The position numbers and the translations under genes are program-made. From Actinobacteria bacterium OV320 (GTDB lineage: Bacteria; Actinomycetota; Actinomycetes; Streptomycetales; Streptomycetaceae), in contig LJCX01000021.1 in the NCBI GenBank assembly GCA_001298545.1, positions 62,001 through 126,000 of the forward strand: a stretch of DNA of 64,000 nucleotides, given 5' to 3'. Under the pieces are notes generated by a model. That model made no database searches and was not told where the DNA came from. It was given only the letters and a program-made list of their open reading frames with translations. How positions within the stretch are numbered: the stretch's first letter is position 1; every line of letters begins with the position of its first letter. Below, in pieces: positions 1 to 8,467 of this stretch.

Positions 1-1048
1 CCCGCAGCGGGGTGACGCCGACGCCGCCCGCGATCAGCAGGGACTTGTGCGCGCTCCGCCGGTCCGCGGTCAGCGCCCCGTACGGCCCCTCAGCCCACAC
101 GCGGGTGCCCGGCCGCAGCAGGCCGACGGCGGCACTGTGGTCGCCCAGCGCCTTGACGGTGATGCGCAGCCGGTCCGGGCGCGGCGGCGCCGACAGGGAG
201 TACGGCGTGGAGGTCCAGCGCATGCCGTCGGTGAGGAACCGCCAGCGCAGGAACTGTCCCGGGCGCGCACCCATCTCGTCCAGCCGTCGGCCGCGGACGA
301 CAACGGAGTACACGCCCGGCGCCTCCCGGTGCACCGCGTCCACCCGCAGCCGGTGCCGCCGGTTCAGCCGTACCGGAGCGAGGATCCGGAACCACACGAC
401 CAGAGCCGCGACGCCCAGGTACAGCGCGTACCAGGCTGCTCGAACGGGCCCGCTGCCGACGAGGTCGGACCCCAGGGCGAGCTGGTGGCCGAAGACGAGG
501 AAGACCGCCGCGTACGTCAGCAGGTGTGTGTAGAACCAGAACTCGTGGCTGACCCGCCGGCGCACCGCGCGGGCCGAGACGATCCCGACCGCGAACAGGA
601 TGACGGTCCCGGCGGTGGCCTTGAGCATCTCGGGGTAGTCCAGGACCACCGTGAGCGTCTCGTCCACGATCGAGGAACCGTCCTGGGCGGCGTACCCGAG
701 CAGGATCAGCGCGACATGCGCGACCAGCAGACAGATCGTGTATCGGCCCGCCATCGCGTGCCAGCGCGTGACCCGGTCCGCCCCGATCCGCCGCTCCAGG
801 AGCGGGACGCGGGCCATCAGGCCGACGAGGACGGCGCAGGCGTACCCGCACAGCAGTCCCGCGATCCGCCCGGCCCCAGTCGTCCAGCCCGCGGCGCCCA
901 CGACCGACCCCGTGTCGTGCCACCACAGGGCGACGACGGCGGCAGCTCCTCCCCACAGGACGGCGAGCACCGGGCCGACGGGGGAGCGCTGTGGTGCGGG
1001 AGGCGCCGGGGCCACCCTCTGTCGCGCGTGGGCCGTCGTCATCCGCAT
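1..1048 (-). CDS. Ferric-reductase-like transmembrane flavoprotein, truncated by window edge
   Basis: The reading frame is open from an ATG at 1048 (a second ATG lies two codons inside) to the left edge of the window, so the C-terminus is missing. The N-terminal ~210 residues hold several hydrophobic helices with histidines typical of the ferric reductase/NADPH oxidase haem-binding membrane domain (for example WHAMAGRYT and FWFYTHLLTY). A flavodoxin-reductase-type FAD domain follows (GQFLRW, then TPYSLSAPP, the flavin-binding RxYS-like segment), and the visible part ends at the start of the NAD-binding lobe (LLIAGGVGVTPLR). The expected role is electron transfer from NAD(P)H through FAD and haem across the membrane, perhaps to ferric iron. 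It is divergent from the two-component genes at 1278-3586, which may control it (inference). Confidence 0.85.
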   Translation of the reverse strand, partial: MRMTTAHARQRVAPAPPAPQRSPVGPVLAVLWGGAAAVVALWWHDTGSVVGAAGWTTGAGRIAGLLCGYACAVLVGLMARVPLLERRIGADRVTRWHAMAGRYTICLLVAHVALILLGYAAQDGSSIVDETLTVVLDYPEMLKATAGTVILFAVGIVSARAVRRRVSHEFWFYTHLLTYAAVFLVFGHQLALGSDLVGSGPVRAAWYALYLGVAALVVWFRILAPVRLNRRHRLRVDAVHREAPGVYSVVVRGRRLDEMGARPGQFLRWRFLTDGMRWTSTPYSLSAPPRPDRLRITVKALGDHSAAVGLLRPGTRVWAEGPYGALTADRRSAHKSLLIAGGVGVTPLR

Positions 1049-1277
1049 GTCCCTTCGGCAGTCCTGACGACCCCGTTCATCGGCCGTCAGGGACGACACT
1101 GTGCCGACGCAACCTCTGAGCCCGCTCTCAGTGACCGAGGGGATGACGCGGCCCCGCCGCAGGTGGGGAGGGCTGTCCAGACGATCGGCGCCGACCGGCG
1201 GCACGGCGGACTCAGAGCGAACTCAGAGGTCGGGAAGGCAGCTCACGACGCGGCGAGACCGCATCCTGGTAACCGAG

Positions 1278-2027
1278 ATGAACACTTCCCGCCCCCGCGG
1301 CTCCGGCCGCCCCACGCTGACCCGGACCGACGGCGCCCTCCTCCGGGTCCTCGTCGTCGACGACGACCCAGACCTCGCCGAGGTTCTCTCCGGCGCCCTG
1401 CGCTACGACGGCTGGCAGGTACGTACGGCGGGCGACGGCGTCTCCGCCGTCGCCGCGGCACGCGAGCTGCTGCCCGACGCCATCGTCCTCGACGTCATGC
1501 TCCCGGACACCGACGGCTTCGCGGTGCTGCGCTCGCTGCGGGCCGTACGCCCCGACGTGTGTGTGCTCTTCCTGACCGCCAGAGACGCGGTCGAGGACCG
1601 CATCGCGGGCATCACGGCGGGCGGCGACGACTACGTGACGAAACCGTTCAGCCTGGAGGAGGTCGTCGCCCGCCTGCGGGGACTGCTGCGCCGGGCCGGC
1701 ATGGCCCGCCAGTCGGAGGAGGGACCGCGGCTGACCGTCGGGGACCTGATCATGGACGAGGAGGCGCACGAGGTCACCCGCGGTGGCGAACTCGTCGAGC
1801 TGTCCCCGACGGAGTTCGAACTGCTCCGCTTCCTCATGCGCAACCCGCGACGCGTCCTCAGCAAGGCACAGATCCTCGACCGCGTGTGGTCCTACGACTT
1901 CGGCGGGCAGGCCCATGTCGTCGAGCTGTACATCTCCTACCTGCGCAAGAAGGTGGACGCGGGACGCTCGCCCATGATCCACACGGTGCGGGGCGCCGGA
2001 TACGTGCTCAAGCCGGTGGCCCGGTGA
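1278..2027 (+). CDS. OmpR/PhoB-family response regulator
   Basis: Protein of 249 residues. The receiver domain begins at about residue 22 (LRVLVVDDDPDLAEVL), with acidic pocket residues D28-D30, phosphoacceptor D72 in VLDVMLPDTDG and the conserved lysine K122 in YVTKPF. A winged-helix DNA-binding domain fills the C-terminus (SPTEFELLRFLMRNP, then VELYISYLRKKVD and IHTVRGAGYVLKP). The frame is open upstream to 1101, but ATG 1278 gives the usual N-terminus for this family. Its stop overlaps the kinase start by four bases (GTGA), so the pair is translationally coupled. It probably acts as the DNA-binding output of that kinase; the signal is unknown. Confidence 0.93.
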   Translation: MNTSRPRGSGRPTLTRTDGALLRVLVVDDDPDLAEVLSGALRYDGWQVRTAGDGVSAVAAARELLPDAIVLDVMLPDTDGFAVLRSLRAVRPDVCVLFLTARDAVEDRIAGITAGGDDYVTKPFSLEEVVARLRGLLRRAGMARQSEEGPRLTVGDLIMDEEAHEVTRGGELVELSPTEFELLRFLMRNPRRVLSKAQILDRVWSYDFGGQAHVVELYISYLRKKVDAGRSPMIHTVRGAGYVLKPVAR

Positions 2028-3586
2028 GGCCGGGGCTGCGAGAGCGCCTGGCACGCGGTCCGCTCCGGCGCGGGGCCGGGCGGTGGCCGGCCCGGCTGCC
2101 GCGGCCGCACACGCTGCGGGCGCGGCTCACCGCCGGACTCGTCGTGCTGCTCGCCGTCAGCTGCGCGGCCGTCGGGGTCGCGGCGGTGGTGGAGCTGAAC
2201 GGCTTCCTCACCGGCCGCCTCGACCAGCAACTGCGCGAGACGGGTGAACGGTTCCCGGCGAGCCTCGAGCACGGCGGGACCCGGCCCTCGGACCACGACG
2301 GCGACGAGGCCGGCGACGGTGACACCCGTCGGCAAACCGTCGGGACCTTCGGAGCCCGGCTCGTCGGCGACACGGTCACCAACGCCGCGGTGGTGGGTTC
2401 CAGCACGGGCACGGGCGCACAGAACGTTCCACTGACAGCCGTGGACAGGCGAACCCTCGCCGCGGTGCCGGCCGATGGCGCAGGCCACACGATGGACCTC
2501 TCCGCGCTGGACGACTACCGGGTGATGGCGGTCCGGGGCAGGGACGGCGACGTCCTCGTCACCGGGCTGCCCACAGAGCCCGTCGAGGCCACCGTGCACC
2601 GGCTGGAACTGGTCGCCGCGGTCGTCTTCGGCGCCGCGCTCGCCGTGGCCGGCTTCGCGGGAGCGATGTGGGTGCGCTGGTCGCTACGACCGCTCAGCAG
2701 GGTGGCCGCGACCGCCACGAAGGTCAGCCGGCTACCGCTCGCCAGCGGCGAGGTGGGTCTGTGGCCGCGCGCGCCCGAGGCCGACCCGCGCAGTGAGGTC
2801 GGGCGGGTCGCCGACGCGTTCAACACGATGCTGGGCCACGTCGAGGAAGCGCTGACCAAGCGGCACGCGAGCGAAGAGCGGCTGCGCAGTTTCGCCGCCG
2901 ACGCCAGTCACGAGCTGCGCACGCCCGTGGCGTCGATCCGCGGCCACGCGGAGCTGGCGCTGCTGCACCCCGGCCCGGTGCCGCAGAAGGTGGCGAGGGC
3001 CCTGGAACGCATCGAGGCCGAAGCGGCCCGCATGGGCGAGATGGTCGACGACCTGCTGCTCCTCGCCCGCCTCGACGCGGGCCGCCCCTTGGAGCGCCTG
3101 CCCGTCGACCTGACCCGTCTGGTCCTGGACGCGGTGACGGACGCGCAGGCCGCCGGCCCCGGACACCGCTGGACGCTGGAGCTGTCCGAGGAGCCGGTGA
3201 CAGTGCCGGGGGACGCTCACCGGCTCCATCAGGTGCTGGCCAATCTGCTGGCCAACGCACGCCTGCACACACCCGTCGGCACCACGATCACCATCTCGCT
3301 GGAGACCGAGGAGACCGAGGAGACCGAGGAGACCGAGAAGTCCACGGCGGTGCTGACGGTGCACGACGACGGCCCCGGCGTCGCCATGGACGTCCAGCCC
3401 AGAGTCTTCGAACGCTTCACGCACGGGGACCGCCGTCGCACGGAGGGCGTCCAGAGCGGCACCGGCACCGGCCTCGGCCTGTCGATCGTGGCGGCGGTGG
3501 CAGAGGCCCACGGGGGCAGCGTCACCCTCGACAGCGCCCCCGCCTCGACCACCTTCACGGTACGGGTCCCCGCGGCTGACGGCTGA
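2024..3586 (+). CDS. Sensor histidine kinase, two-transmembrane HAMP type
   Basis: Protein of 520 residues starting at GTG 2024, which overlaps the regulator stop. The order is: Arg-rich cytoplasmic tail, first membrane helix (about 36-62), extracytoplasmic sensor region (about 63-192) rich in Asp/Gly/Thr, second helix (about 195-218), HAMP linker, and a HisKA domain with phosphorylatable H296 in DASHELRTP. The ATPase domain has the N box (VLANLLANARLHTP), G1 (HDDGPGVA) and G2 (GTGTGLGLSIV). A string of Glu-Thr repeats sits between the N and G1 boxes and comes from a four-copy 9-bp DNA repeat. The much longer upstream open frame (from 47) is a high-GC artefact, because it runs through the regulator. 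Confidence 0.93.
   Translation: MRPGLRERLARGPLRRGAGRWPARLPRPHTLRARLTAGLVVLLAVSCAAVGVAAVVELNGFLTGRLDQQLRETGERFPASLEHGGTRPSDHDGDEAGDGDTRRQTVGTFGARLVGDTVTNAAVVGSSTGTGAQNVPLTAVDRRTLAAVPADGAGHTMDLSALDDYRVMAVRGRDGDVLVTGLPTEPVEATVHRLELVAAVVFGAALAVAGFAGAMWVRWSLRPLSRVAATATKVSRLPLASGEVGLWPRAPEADPRSEVGRVADAFNTMLGHVEEALTKRHASEERLRSFAADASHELRTPVASIRGHAELALLHPGPVPQKVARALERIEAEAARMGEMVDDLLLLARLDAGRPLERLPVDLTRLVLDAVTDAQAAGPGHRWTLELSEEPVTVPGDAHRLHQVLANLLANARLHTPVGTTITISLETEETEETEETEKSTAVLTVHDDGPGVAMDVQPRVFERFTHGDRRRTEGVQSGTGTGLGLSIVAAVAEAHGGSVTLDSAPASTTFTVRVPAADG
3302..3337 (+). repeat. Four tandem 9-bp units inside the histidine kinase
   Basis: GAGACCGAG is repeated four times without change and encodes Glu-Thr-Glu units around residues 427-438, between the N and G1 boxes of the ATPase domain. 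The unit length is a multiple of three, so slippage would add or remove three residues without breaking the frame. Confidence 0.9.
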
Positions 3587-3614
3587 GGTTGACGGATCAC
3601 GGCTGACGGATCAC

Positions 3615-3647
3615 GGGTCAGGGGATGCCGATGTCCTTCCCTGACCC
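3615..3647. terminator. Bidirectional hairpin between kinase and P450
   Basis: GGGTCAGGG (3615-3623) and CCCTGACCC (3639-3647) form a perfect 9-bp stem with a 15-nt loop. It lies in the 89-bp gap between the ends of two convergent genes, as expected for a shared terminator. There is no clear U-tract, which is common in actinomycetes. Confidence 0.6.
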
Positions 3648-3675
3648 TGGCCGGCCTTCCCTTCGGAGAAGCAGC

Positions 3676-4854
3676 CTAGGTGAGGACGGGAAGCGAGGTC
3701 AGTCCGCGTACCAGGCGGGTGTGGCGCCACTGGAGTCGATCCGGCGGGACGGCAAGCCGGAGTTCTGGGAAGCGGGCCAGCGTTGCGCGCAGGGCGATGG
3801 CGGCCTCGGCCTTGGCCAGGGGAGCGCCGACGCAGCGGTGGATGCCGTGGCCGAAGGCCAGGTGGCCGACGGCGTCCCGATCCAGGTCGAGTCGGTCGGG
3901 TGACGGGAACCGCTCCGGATCGCGGTTGGCCGCGCCTAGAGCGATCAGCACAGGGACGCCGGCCGGGATCTCAGCGCCGCCGAGCGTGACGGTCTCCGTG
4001 GTGTACCGGAAGGTGGCCGTGCCGACCGGCGAGTCGAAGCGAAGCAACTCGTCCAGCACGGCTGGGACATCCTCCGGGTTGCTGCGCAGGCGTTCCAGCT
4101 CGGCAGGGTGCCGGAGCAGGGCCAGGGCGGCGTTGCCGAGGAAGTTGGTGGTGGTCTCGTGCCCGGCGACGAGCAGCAGCACGGCCAGGGAGACCAACTC
4201 CTGCTCGCTCAATTCGTCGGTGCCGTCGCGGGTCGCAATGAGGCGGTCGAGCAGCGCATCACCTGGTCGCAGGCGCTTGGCGGCGATGAGGTCGGTCATG
4301 TACCCGGCCACGGCATGCGACGCCGCGTCGATACGGTCGGGCCTTCCGGCGGCGAACAGCTCGCCCGACCGGTGCTGGACCTCGGGCCGGTCGGCCTCCG
4401 GTACACCCAGCAGCTCGCAGATCACGATGACCGGCAGGGGCACCGCCAGGTCGGCGACGAAGTCGATCTGCTCGCCGACGGGCCACCGGTCGAGCAGCGT
4501 CTCGGTCACCCTGGCGATGAACGGGCGCAGTTCGGCGACGGCGCCCGTCGTGAACGTCTTGGTCACCAGTTTGCGCAGGCGGGTGTGCTGGGGTGGATCG
4601 CTGGCCAGCATGTGGTGCGCCACCGCAGGGTGCAGGCGGCGTCGCGATTCCTTGTCGGCGAAGAAGGCGGCTGTGTTCTTGGAGAGCCGTGGGTCGCCGA
4701 GTGCCTGCCGGGCCTCCGCATAGCCGGTGACCAGGTAGCTGCTGTGGCCACTTGAGCCGGTGGACACGGCTTGCACCGGGCACGCGGACCGCATGGCGGC
4801 GTAGGCGGCATAGGGGTCGTGCGGGGATCGAGGGCCCTCGCTCGGGTCGTTCAT
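3676..4854 (-). CDS. Cytochrome P450
   Basis: Protein of 392 residues, normal for a soluble bacterial P450. The I-helix oxygen-activation motif AGHETT is at 230-235, an ExxR motif lies in DELLRF about 40 residues later, and the haem-ligand loop FGHGIHRCVG places the cysteine at 341. ATG 4854 was chosen because GGAGG lies eight bases upstream; an in-frame start at 4902 has no such site. It is expected to be a cytosolic haem monooxygenase that needs a ferredoxin partner, and none is adjacent. Substrate cannot be read from the sequence. It is divergent from the PASTA gene, with an AT-rich palindrome between them. Confidence 0.93.
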   Translation of the reverse strand: MNDPSEGPRSPHDPYAAYAAMRSACPVQAVSTGSSGHSSYLVTGYAEARQALGDPRLSKNTAAFFADKESRRRLHPAVAHHMLASDPPQHTRLRKLVTKTFTTGAVAELRPFIARVTETLLDRWPVGEQIDFVADLAVPLPVIVICELLGVPEADRPEVQHRSGELFAAGRPDRIDAASHAVAGYMTDLIAAKRLRPGDALLDRLIATRDGTDELSEQELVSLAVLLLVAGHETTTNFLGNAALALLRHPAELERLRSNPEDVPAVLDELLRFDSPVGTATFRYTTETVTLGGAEIPAGVPVLIALGAANRDPERFPSPDRLDLDRDAVGHLAFGHGIHRCVGAPLAKAEAAIALRATLARFPELRLAVPPDRLQWRHTRLVRGLTSLPVLT

Positions 4855-4974
4855 GCCGTCAGCCTCCAATCGGTTCGGTCGACCGCGGTCGGCGACGCGC
4901 ACAGTCTCGCGGTGTGCGCGTGGGCGTCGGCGAACCGGACCAGTATTCGCCAGGAGCGGATGGGGACGGCAGAC

Positions 4975-4990
4975 GAACCATTAATCGTTC
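4975..4990. promoter_or_regulatory. Near-perfect palindrome in AT-rich divergent region
   Basis: GAACCATTAATCGTTC is a 16-bp palindrome apart from one central C/C mismatch pair. It lies in an unusually AT-rich stretch (about 4974-5020) between the divergent P450 and PASTA genes and is a plausible operator or promoter element. No cognate regulator can be named. Confidence 0.35.
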
Positions 4991-5096
4991 AATGTTCACA
5001 CTTTCGTTACGGTTCCATCACTTCCTCCTCGCAGGCATCTTGGCGGGCCATCTCGCCCCTTACGGTCATCTGGCACAACTGATCTATGGGGGACAC

Positions 5097-5876
5097 ATGT
5101 CGTACAACCAGCCGCCGCCTGCCCAGTCACCGTTCGTCGGACCGGCGGCCGGACAGCCGGGCGGCAGGCCGGCGTGGGCGCGGAAACGGATCGTCATCCC
5201 GGCGGCGCTGCTCATCTTCTTCGTCGGAGTCGGCATCGGGTCCTCCGGCAACAGCGACCAGGAAAAGACCGGCGCCGGCAGCCAGGCCGAACCGCAGCCC
5301 ACCGTCACCGTCACGAAGACCGCCGCGGCCAGGACGACCAAGGACGATGACGGAAAGCAGACGAGTGACAACAAGGCCGTGACCGACGAGGACAAGAAGG
5401 CGACCGTCCCCAACTTCGTCGGGATGGGCCTTCAGTCCGCTCAGGACAAAGCGCAGGAGGTCGGCTTCTACGGGCTCACCTCGCATGACGCGCTCGGTCG
5501 GGACCGGATGCAGGCCTTCGACCGGAACTGGAAGGTGTGCAGCCAGAATGTGAAGGCCGGCGCCTCCAAGTCCACGGAGACGAAGCTGGACTTCGGTGCG
5601 GTGAAGTTGGAGGAGGTCTGCCCGGCGAAGGACGAAAAGCCCTTGGCCGTGGAAGGCGGCAAGATGCCGGACTTCGCCGGCAAGTCGGTGAAGGCGGCTC
5701 GTACCGCGCTCGACTCCGGTACGTCCATCACCGTGCGGGACGCCCTCCCGGACGATCGTTGGGTGCTGGTCGAGTCGAACTGGAAGGTATGCGGGCAGAC
5801 CCCGTCCGCGGGCGCGTCGCTGAGCGGACAGCCTGTCGAGTTCACCGCCGTCAAGTTCGAAGAGACCTGTCCGTAG
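5097..5876 (+). CDS. Membrane-anchored protein with two PASTA domains
   Basis: Protein of 259 residues. A Pro/Gly-rich cytoplasmic N-terminus is followed by a membrane helix (about 32-50), a Thr/Lys/Asp-rich linker (about 51-102) and two PASTA domains (about 104-176 and 190-259, starting VPNFVGMGLQSAQ and MPDFAGKSVKAAR). Each PASTA copy carries exactly two cysteines (C148/C175 and C232/C258) in matching positions, suggesting one disulfide per domain outside the cell. Unlike PASTA kinases or penicillin-binding proteins there is no catalytic domain, so it may only sense or bind cell-wall muropeptides (inference). ATG 5097 follows a GGGGGA ribosome site. Confidence 0.85.
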   Translation: MSYNQPPPAQSPFVGPAAGQPGGRPAWARKRIVIPAALLIFFVGVGIGSSGNSDQEKTGAGSQAEPQPTVTVTKTAAARTTKDDDGKQTSDNKAVTDEDKKATVPNFVGMGLQSAQDKAQEVGFYGLTSHDALGRDRMQAFDRNWKVCSQNVKAGASKSTETKLDFGAVKLEEVCPAKDEKPLAVEGGKMPDFAGKSVKAARTALDSGTSITVRDALPDDRWVLVESNWKVCGQTPSAGASLSGQPVEFTAVKFEETCP

Positions 5877-5889
5877 GCATGCTGAAGCG

Positions 5890-5924
5890 CCCCCGCGTCT
5901 GCCGCCGGAGTGGCGATGCGGGGG
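5890..5924 (+). terminator. Hairpin downstream of PASTA gene
   Basis: CCCCCGCGTC (5890-5899) pairs with GATGCGGGGG (5915-5924) as a 10-bp stem with one G-U pair, and the loop can form a further short GCC/GGC pairing. It starts 14 bases after the stop codon. Confidence 0.6.
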
Positions 5925-6050
5925 AGTAGGTTGTGCGGCTGTGCGGGTGCGGGGGAGGCCGGCCGGGACAGCCCGCCCCATCCGGGACGAGTGCCTGATC
6001 GCCGACGGCGGCGGCCTGGCCGGAACCGGCGCGCATGCGTACGCGGGATA

Positions 6051-6668
6051 ATGATCGACATGCGTATCGACTTCGATCCCGGGTCCCTGGGCGCGGGAGC
6101 CTTCTACCGGTTGCTCACCGCCGTCGTCGTACCCCGGCCGATCGCCTGGGTGTCGACCCTGGCGGCGGACGGCACCACGGCCAACCTGGCCCCGCACTCC
6201 TTCTTCACCGTCGCCTGCACCGACCCGCCGATCGTCCAGTTCACCTCCGTCGGACGCAAGGACTCGCTGCGCAACGTCGAGGCCACCGGCGAGTTCGTGG
6301 TCAACTTCGCGTCCGAGCCGCTCTTCGACCAGATCAACGCCACCGGCACCGACTTTCCCTCGCACGAGGGCGAGTTCGACGCGGTGGGCATCGCGCGGGA
6401 GCCCTCACTGAGGGTGAAGCCGCCTCGCGTGGCCGCCTCCCCGGTGGCTCTGGAGTGCCGGCTGCACTCCACGCTCGGCATCGGCAACTCCACGCTGGTC
6501 CTCGGCGAGGTCGTGCACGCCGCCGTGCACGAGGACGTCGTCGTCGACGGACACCCCGACATCCGGCTCCTGCGGCCCCTGGCCCGGCTGGGCCGCAACG
6601 AGTGGGGCACCGTCGGCGAGATCCACGACCGGGCCCGCATCGCCTACCGCGACTGGCCGCCCTCCTGA
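6051..6668 (+). CDS. Flavin reductase-like (FMN-binding split-barrel) protein
   Basis: Protein of 205 residues. The N-terminus RLLTAVVVPRPIAWVSTLA and the following NLAPHSFFTVACTDPP are typical of the flavin reductase-like/split-barrel flavin-binding domain found in flavin reductases and related uncharacterised flavoproteins. It probably binds FMN in the cytosol; whether it reduces free flavin for another enzyme is not shown. ATG 6051 and ATG 6060 are both possible starts three codons apart. The nearby P450 could be a partner only by speculation. Confidence 0.85.
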   Translation: MIDMRIDFDPGSLGAGAFYRLLTAVVVPRPIAWVSTLAADGTTANLAPHSFFTVACTDPPIVQFTSVGRKDSLRNVEATGEFVVNFASEPLFDQINATGTDFPSHEGEFDAVGIAREPSLRVKPPRVAASPVALECRLHSTLGIGNSTLVLGEVVHAAVHEDVVVDGHPDIRLLRPLARLGRNEWGTVGEIHDRARIAYRDWPPS

Positions 6669-6692
6669 CCCGTCCGCTCCTATAGTCGAAGC

Positions 6693-7118
6693 ATGACCAG
6701 ATCCGGTACGAGAACCAGTACGAGATCCGGGACGAAGGCCGCGACGCGGGACGTGACGCGAGCCGTGGCCAAGGGTGATGGCGCCGACGGTTCCTGGCGT
6801 TCGCTGTGGTCGAAGAACTCGGCGCTGTCGATCGGCTCCGTCGACTCGTTCCTGTCCATCGGCTCCGTGGGCAGCTCTCTGTCCATCGCCTCGGTCGGCA
6901 GTTTCCTGTCCGTGGGGTCGGTGGGCTCCGCCGTGTCCTTCGTCTCCGCCGGTTCCTGGCTGAGCGCGACCTCGGTGCTGTCCGCCCACTCGACCGGCTC
7001 GGTACTGTCCTGGCGCTCCCGGGGCGGCCTGTGCGCCATCGGTACGGCGGCGGCCACGGTCGCCGGGACGGCGCTCCTGTGCGCGTGGGCATCCGGCCGA
7101 AGCCGCACCCCGGGGTGA
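6693..7118 (+). CDS. Ser-x-x triplet-repeat protein with C-terminal membrane helix
   Basis: Protein of 141 residues with striking composition. After an Arg/Thr-rich basic N-terminus (1-30), serine occurs at every third position from S34 to S109 without a break, 26 serines in all. The positions between are mostly small or hydrophobic (typical triplets SIG, SVG, SFL), and the array begins and ends with an S-W-R triplet. In the centre the triplets group in nines (for example SFLSIGSVG). A hydrophobic helix follows (about 111-134, rich in Ala, with two Cys), then a short basic tail. I cannot assign a function or family name. The strict period suggests an extended or solenoid structure with one serine face. 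Coding is supported by the long repeat-preserving frame. Confidence 0.75.
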   Translation: MTRSGTRTSTRSGTKAATRDVTRAVAKGDGADGSWRSLWSKNSALSIGSVDSFLSIGSVGSSLSIASVGSFLSVGSVGSAVSFVSAGSWLSATSVLSAHSTGSVLSWRSRGGLCAIGTAAATVAGTALLCAWASGRSRTPG

Positions 7119-7154
7119 GGTGAGCCGTTCCCGACCGCGCGCGAGGACGGCCCC

Positions 7155-8129
7155 TCAGCCGGTCGGGAGCAGCTCGTCCCGCGCCCCGCGCCACTCACGT
7201 GGGGAGCGCCCGTAGGCCGCGCGGAAGACCCGGCTGAAGTGGGCCGGGTTGGCGAAACCCCAGCGCTGGGCGACCGCCGACACCGTGGCAGCCGTCGCGT
7301 CGGGCCGGTGCAGCTCGCGGGCGCAGCGCTCCAGCCGGCGCCGCTGGATCAGCCGGGCCACCGTGATGCCCTCGCCCTCGAACAGCCGGTGCAGATAGCG
7401 CACGGAGATGTGGTGCGCCGCCGCGACGGTCACCGGGGAGAGGTCCGGATCGCCGAGGTGGCGGTCGATGTGGTCGCGGACCCGCAGCACGAGGTGGTCC
7501 CCCGGGTTCCCGTCCGGTGCCGCGTCGTCCTGGGTCCGTTCCTCGACCAGGGTGGCGAAGAGGTCCACGACACCCGCGGCCAGCCTGGTGGCGACGGCCG
7601 GGGCGCAGGGCGGGACCGAGGCGGTCAGCGAGGTCAGGAAGTTCACCAGCAGGGCGCCGAAGCCCGTCGTCCCGGCGGTCGCGGTCCCGGTGACCCGGCG
7701 CAGGTCCTCCTCCGGCAGCCCGAGCGCCCGCCGCGGCAGGTGGACGACATGGGTGGTGAAGCGCCCGGGGAAGTCCAGGGCGTACGGCCGGCCCGTGTCG
7801 TAGACCATGAGGTCGCCCTCGCCCACGAAGGCCCGCCGGCCGTCCTGGATCAGGGTCGCCGTACCCGCCGTCTGCACCCCGACGGCCACGCACGCGACGG
7901 CCGGGTCCGCGCCGGTGAGGTGCGCCGGGGTGCGGCTCAGGCGCTGCGCGTCGGCCTCGATCGTGGCGATGCGCAGGTATCCGAGCCGCTGGGTGGAGAC
8001 CCGGCCCTCGAACGGGCCCTCGTGCCGCGCGGTGACGGCCATCGGCGCCAGCGCTCCGCCGAGCGCGTCCCGCCAGTGGGCGAGCCGCTCCTCGTCGGGA
8101 ACCGAAGCAGTCGTCAGCACCAGGGCCAC
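7155..8129 (-). CDS. AraC-family transcriptional regulator
   Basis: Protein of 324 residues. The C-terminal ~100 residues are a double helix-turn-helix AraC domain (ISVRYLHRLFEGEG for the first helix pair, WGFANPAHFSRVFRAAYG for the second, ending SPREWR). The N-terminal ~200 residues match the AraC-binding-like domain seen in NphR/FeaR-type regulators (GDLMVYDTGRPYALDFPG). GTG 8129 was chosen because it has AGGAGG six bases upstream and gives the normal N-terminus; the frame is open to 8345. The target and inducer are unknown. It lies downstream of the NB-ARC gene on the same strand but is separated by a hairpin. Confidence 0.88.
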   Translation of the reverse strand: MALVLTTASVPDEERLAHWRDALGGALAPMAVTARHEGPFEGRVSTQRLGYLRIATIEADAQRLSRTPAHLTGADPAVACVAVGVQTAGTATLIQDGRRAFVGEGDLMVYDTGRPYALDFPGRFTTHVVHLPRRALGLPEEDLRRVTGTATAGTTGFGALLVNFLTSLTASVPPCAPAVATRLAAGVVDLFATLVEERTQDDAAPDGNPGDHLVLRVRDHIDRHLGDPDLSPVTVAAAHHISVRYLHRLFEGEGITVARLIQRRRLERCARELHRPDATAATVSAVAQRWGFANPAHFSRVFRAAYGRSPREWRGARDELLPTG

Positions 8130-8417
8130 CTGGCCCTCCTCTCCACCTGTGCGAAAGCGGCGGAGAGCGGGCGGACGGCGGCCCGTTCTCCTCGCCGTCA
8201 TCAGCCAATCAGCGCCGCTCGGCGGGCTCCAGGCAGGAAGCAGGCAGAATCGCGGACCGCGTGGACACGGAACGGCCGACCGTCGTCCACCCGGAGATCC
8301 TCTGTGCGCTGTGAGAACAGCGTGGTGCGCTCCAGGACAAGACACGGGGGAGCCCGCGGGAGCAGGATGGGCGGCACGGCGAGGGCCTCGCCCGTCGACG
8401 GCGTGCGTCGCTCCCGC

Positions 8418-8452
8418 CCCCGTCCCCGTGTCGCGGCGGACCGGGGACGGGG
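8418..8452 (-). terminator. Strong hairpin downstream of NB-ARC gene
   Basis: CCCCGTCCCCG (8418-8428) and CGGGGACGGGG (8442-8452) form a perfect 11-bp stem with a 13-nt loop, starting about 16 bases after the stop of the NB-ARC gene in the minus direction. In the rest of the 338-bp gap (8130-8417) I see only the AraC gene's ribosome site and leader and no convincing gene. Confidence 0.65.
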
Positions 8453-8467
8453 CCCGGGGGCGCTGGT

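Noticed and set aside
47..2023. Upstream extension of the histidine kinase frame
   Set aside because: It passes in another frame through the response regulator and antisense through the reductase; GTG 2024 is the sensible start.
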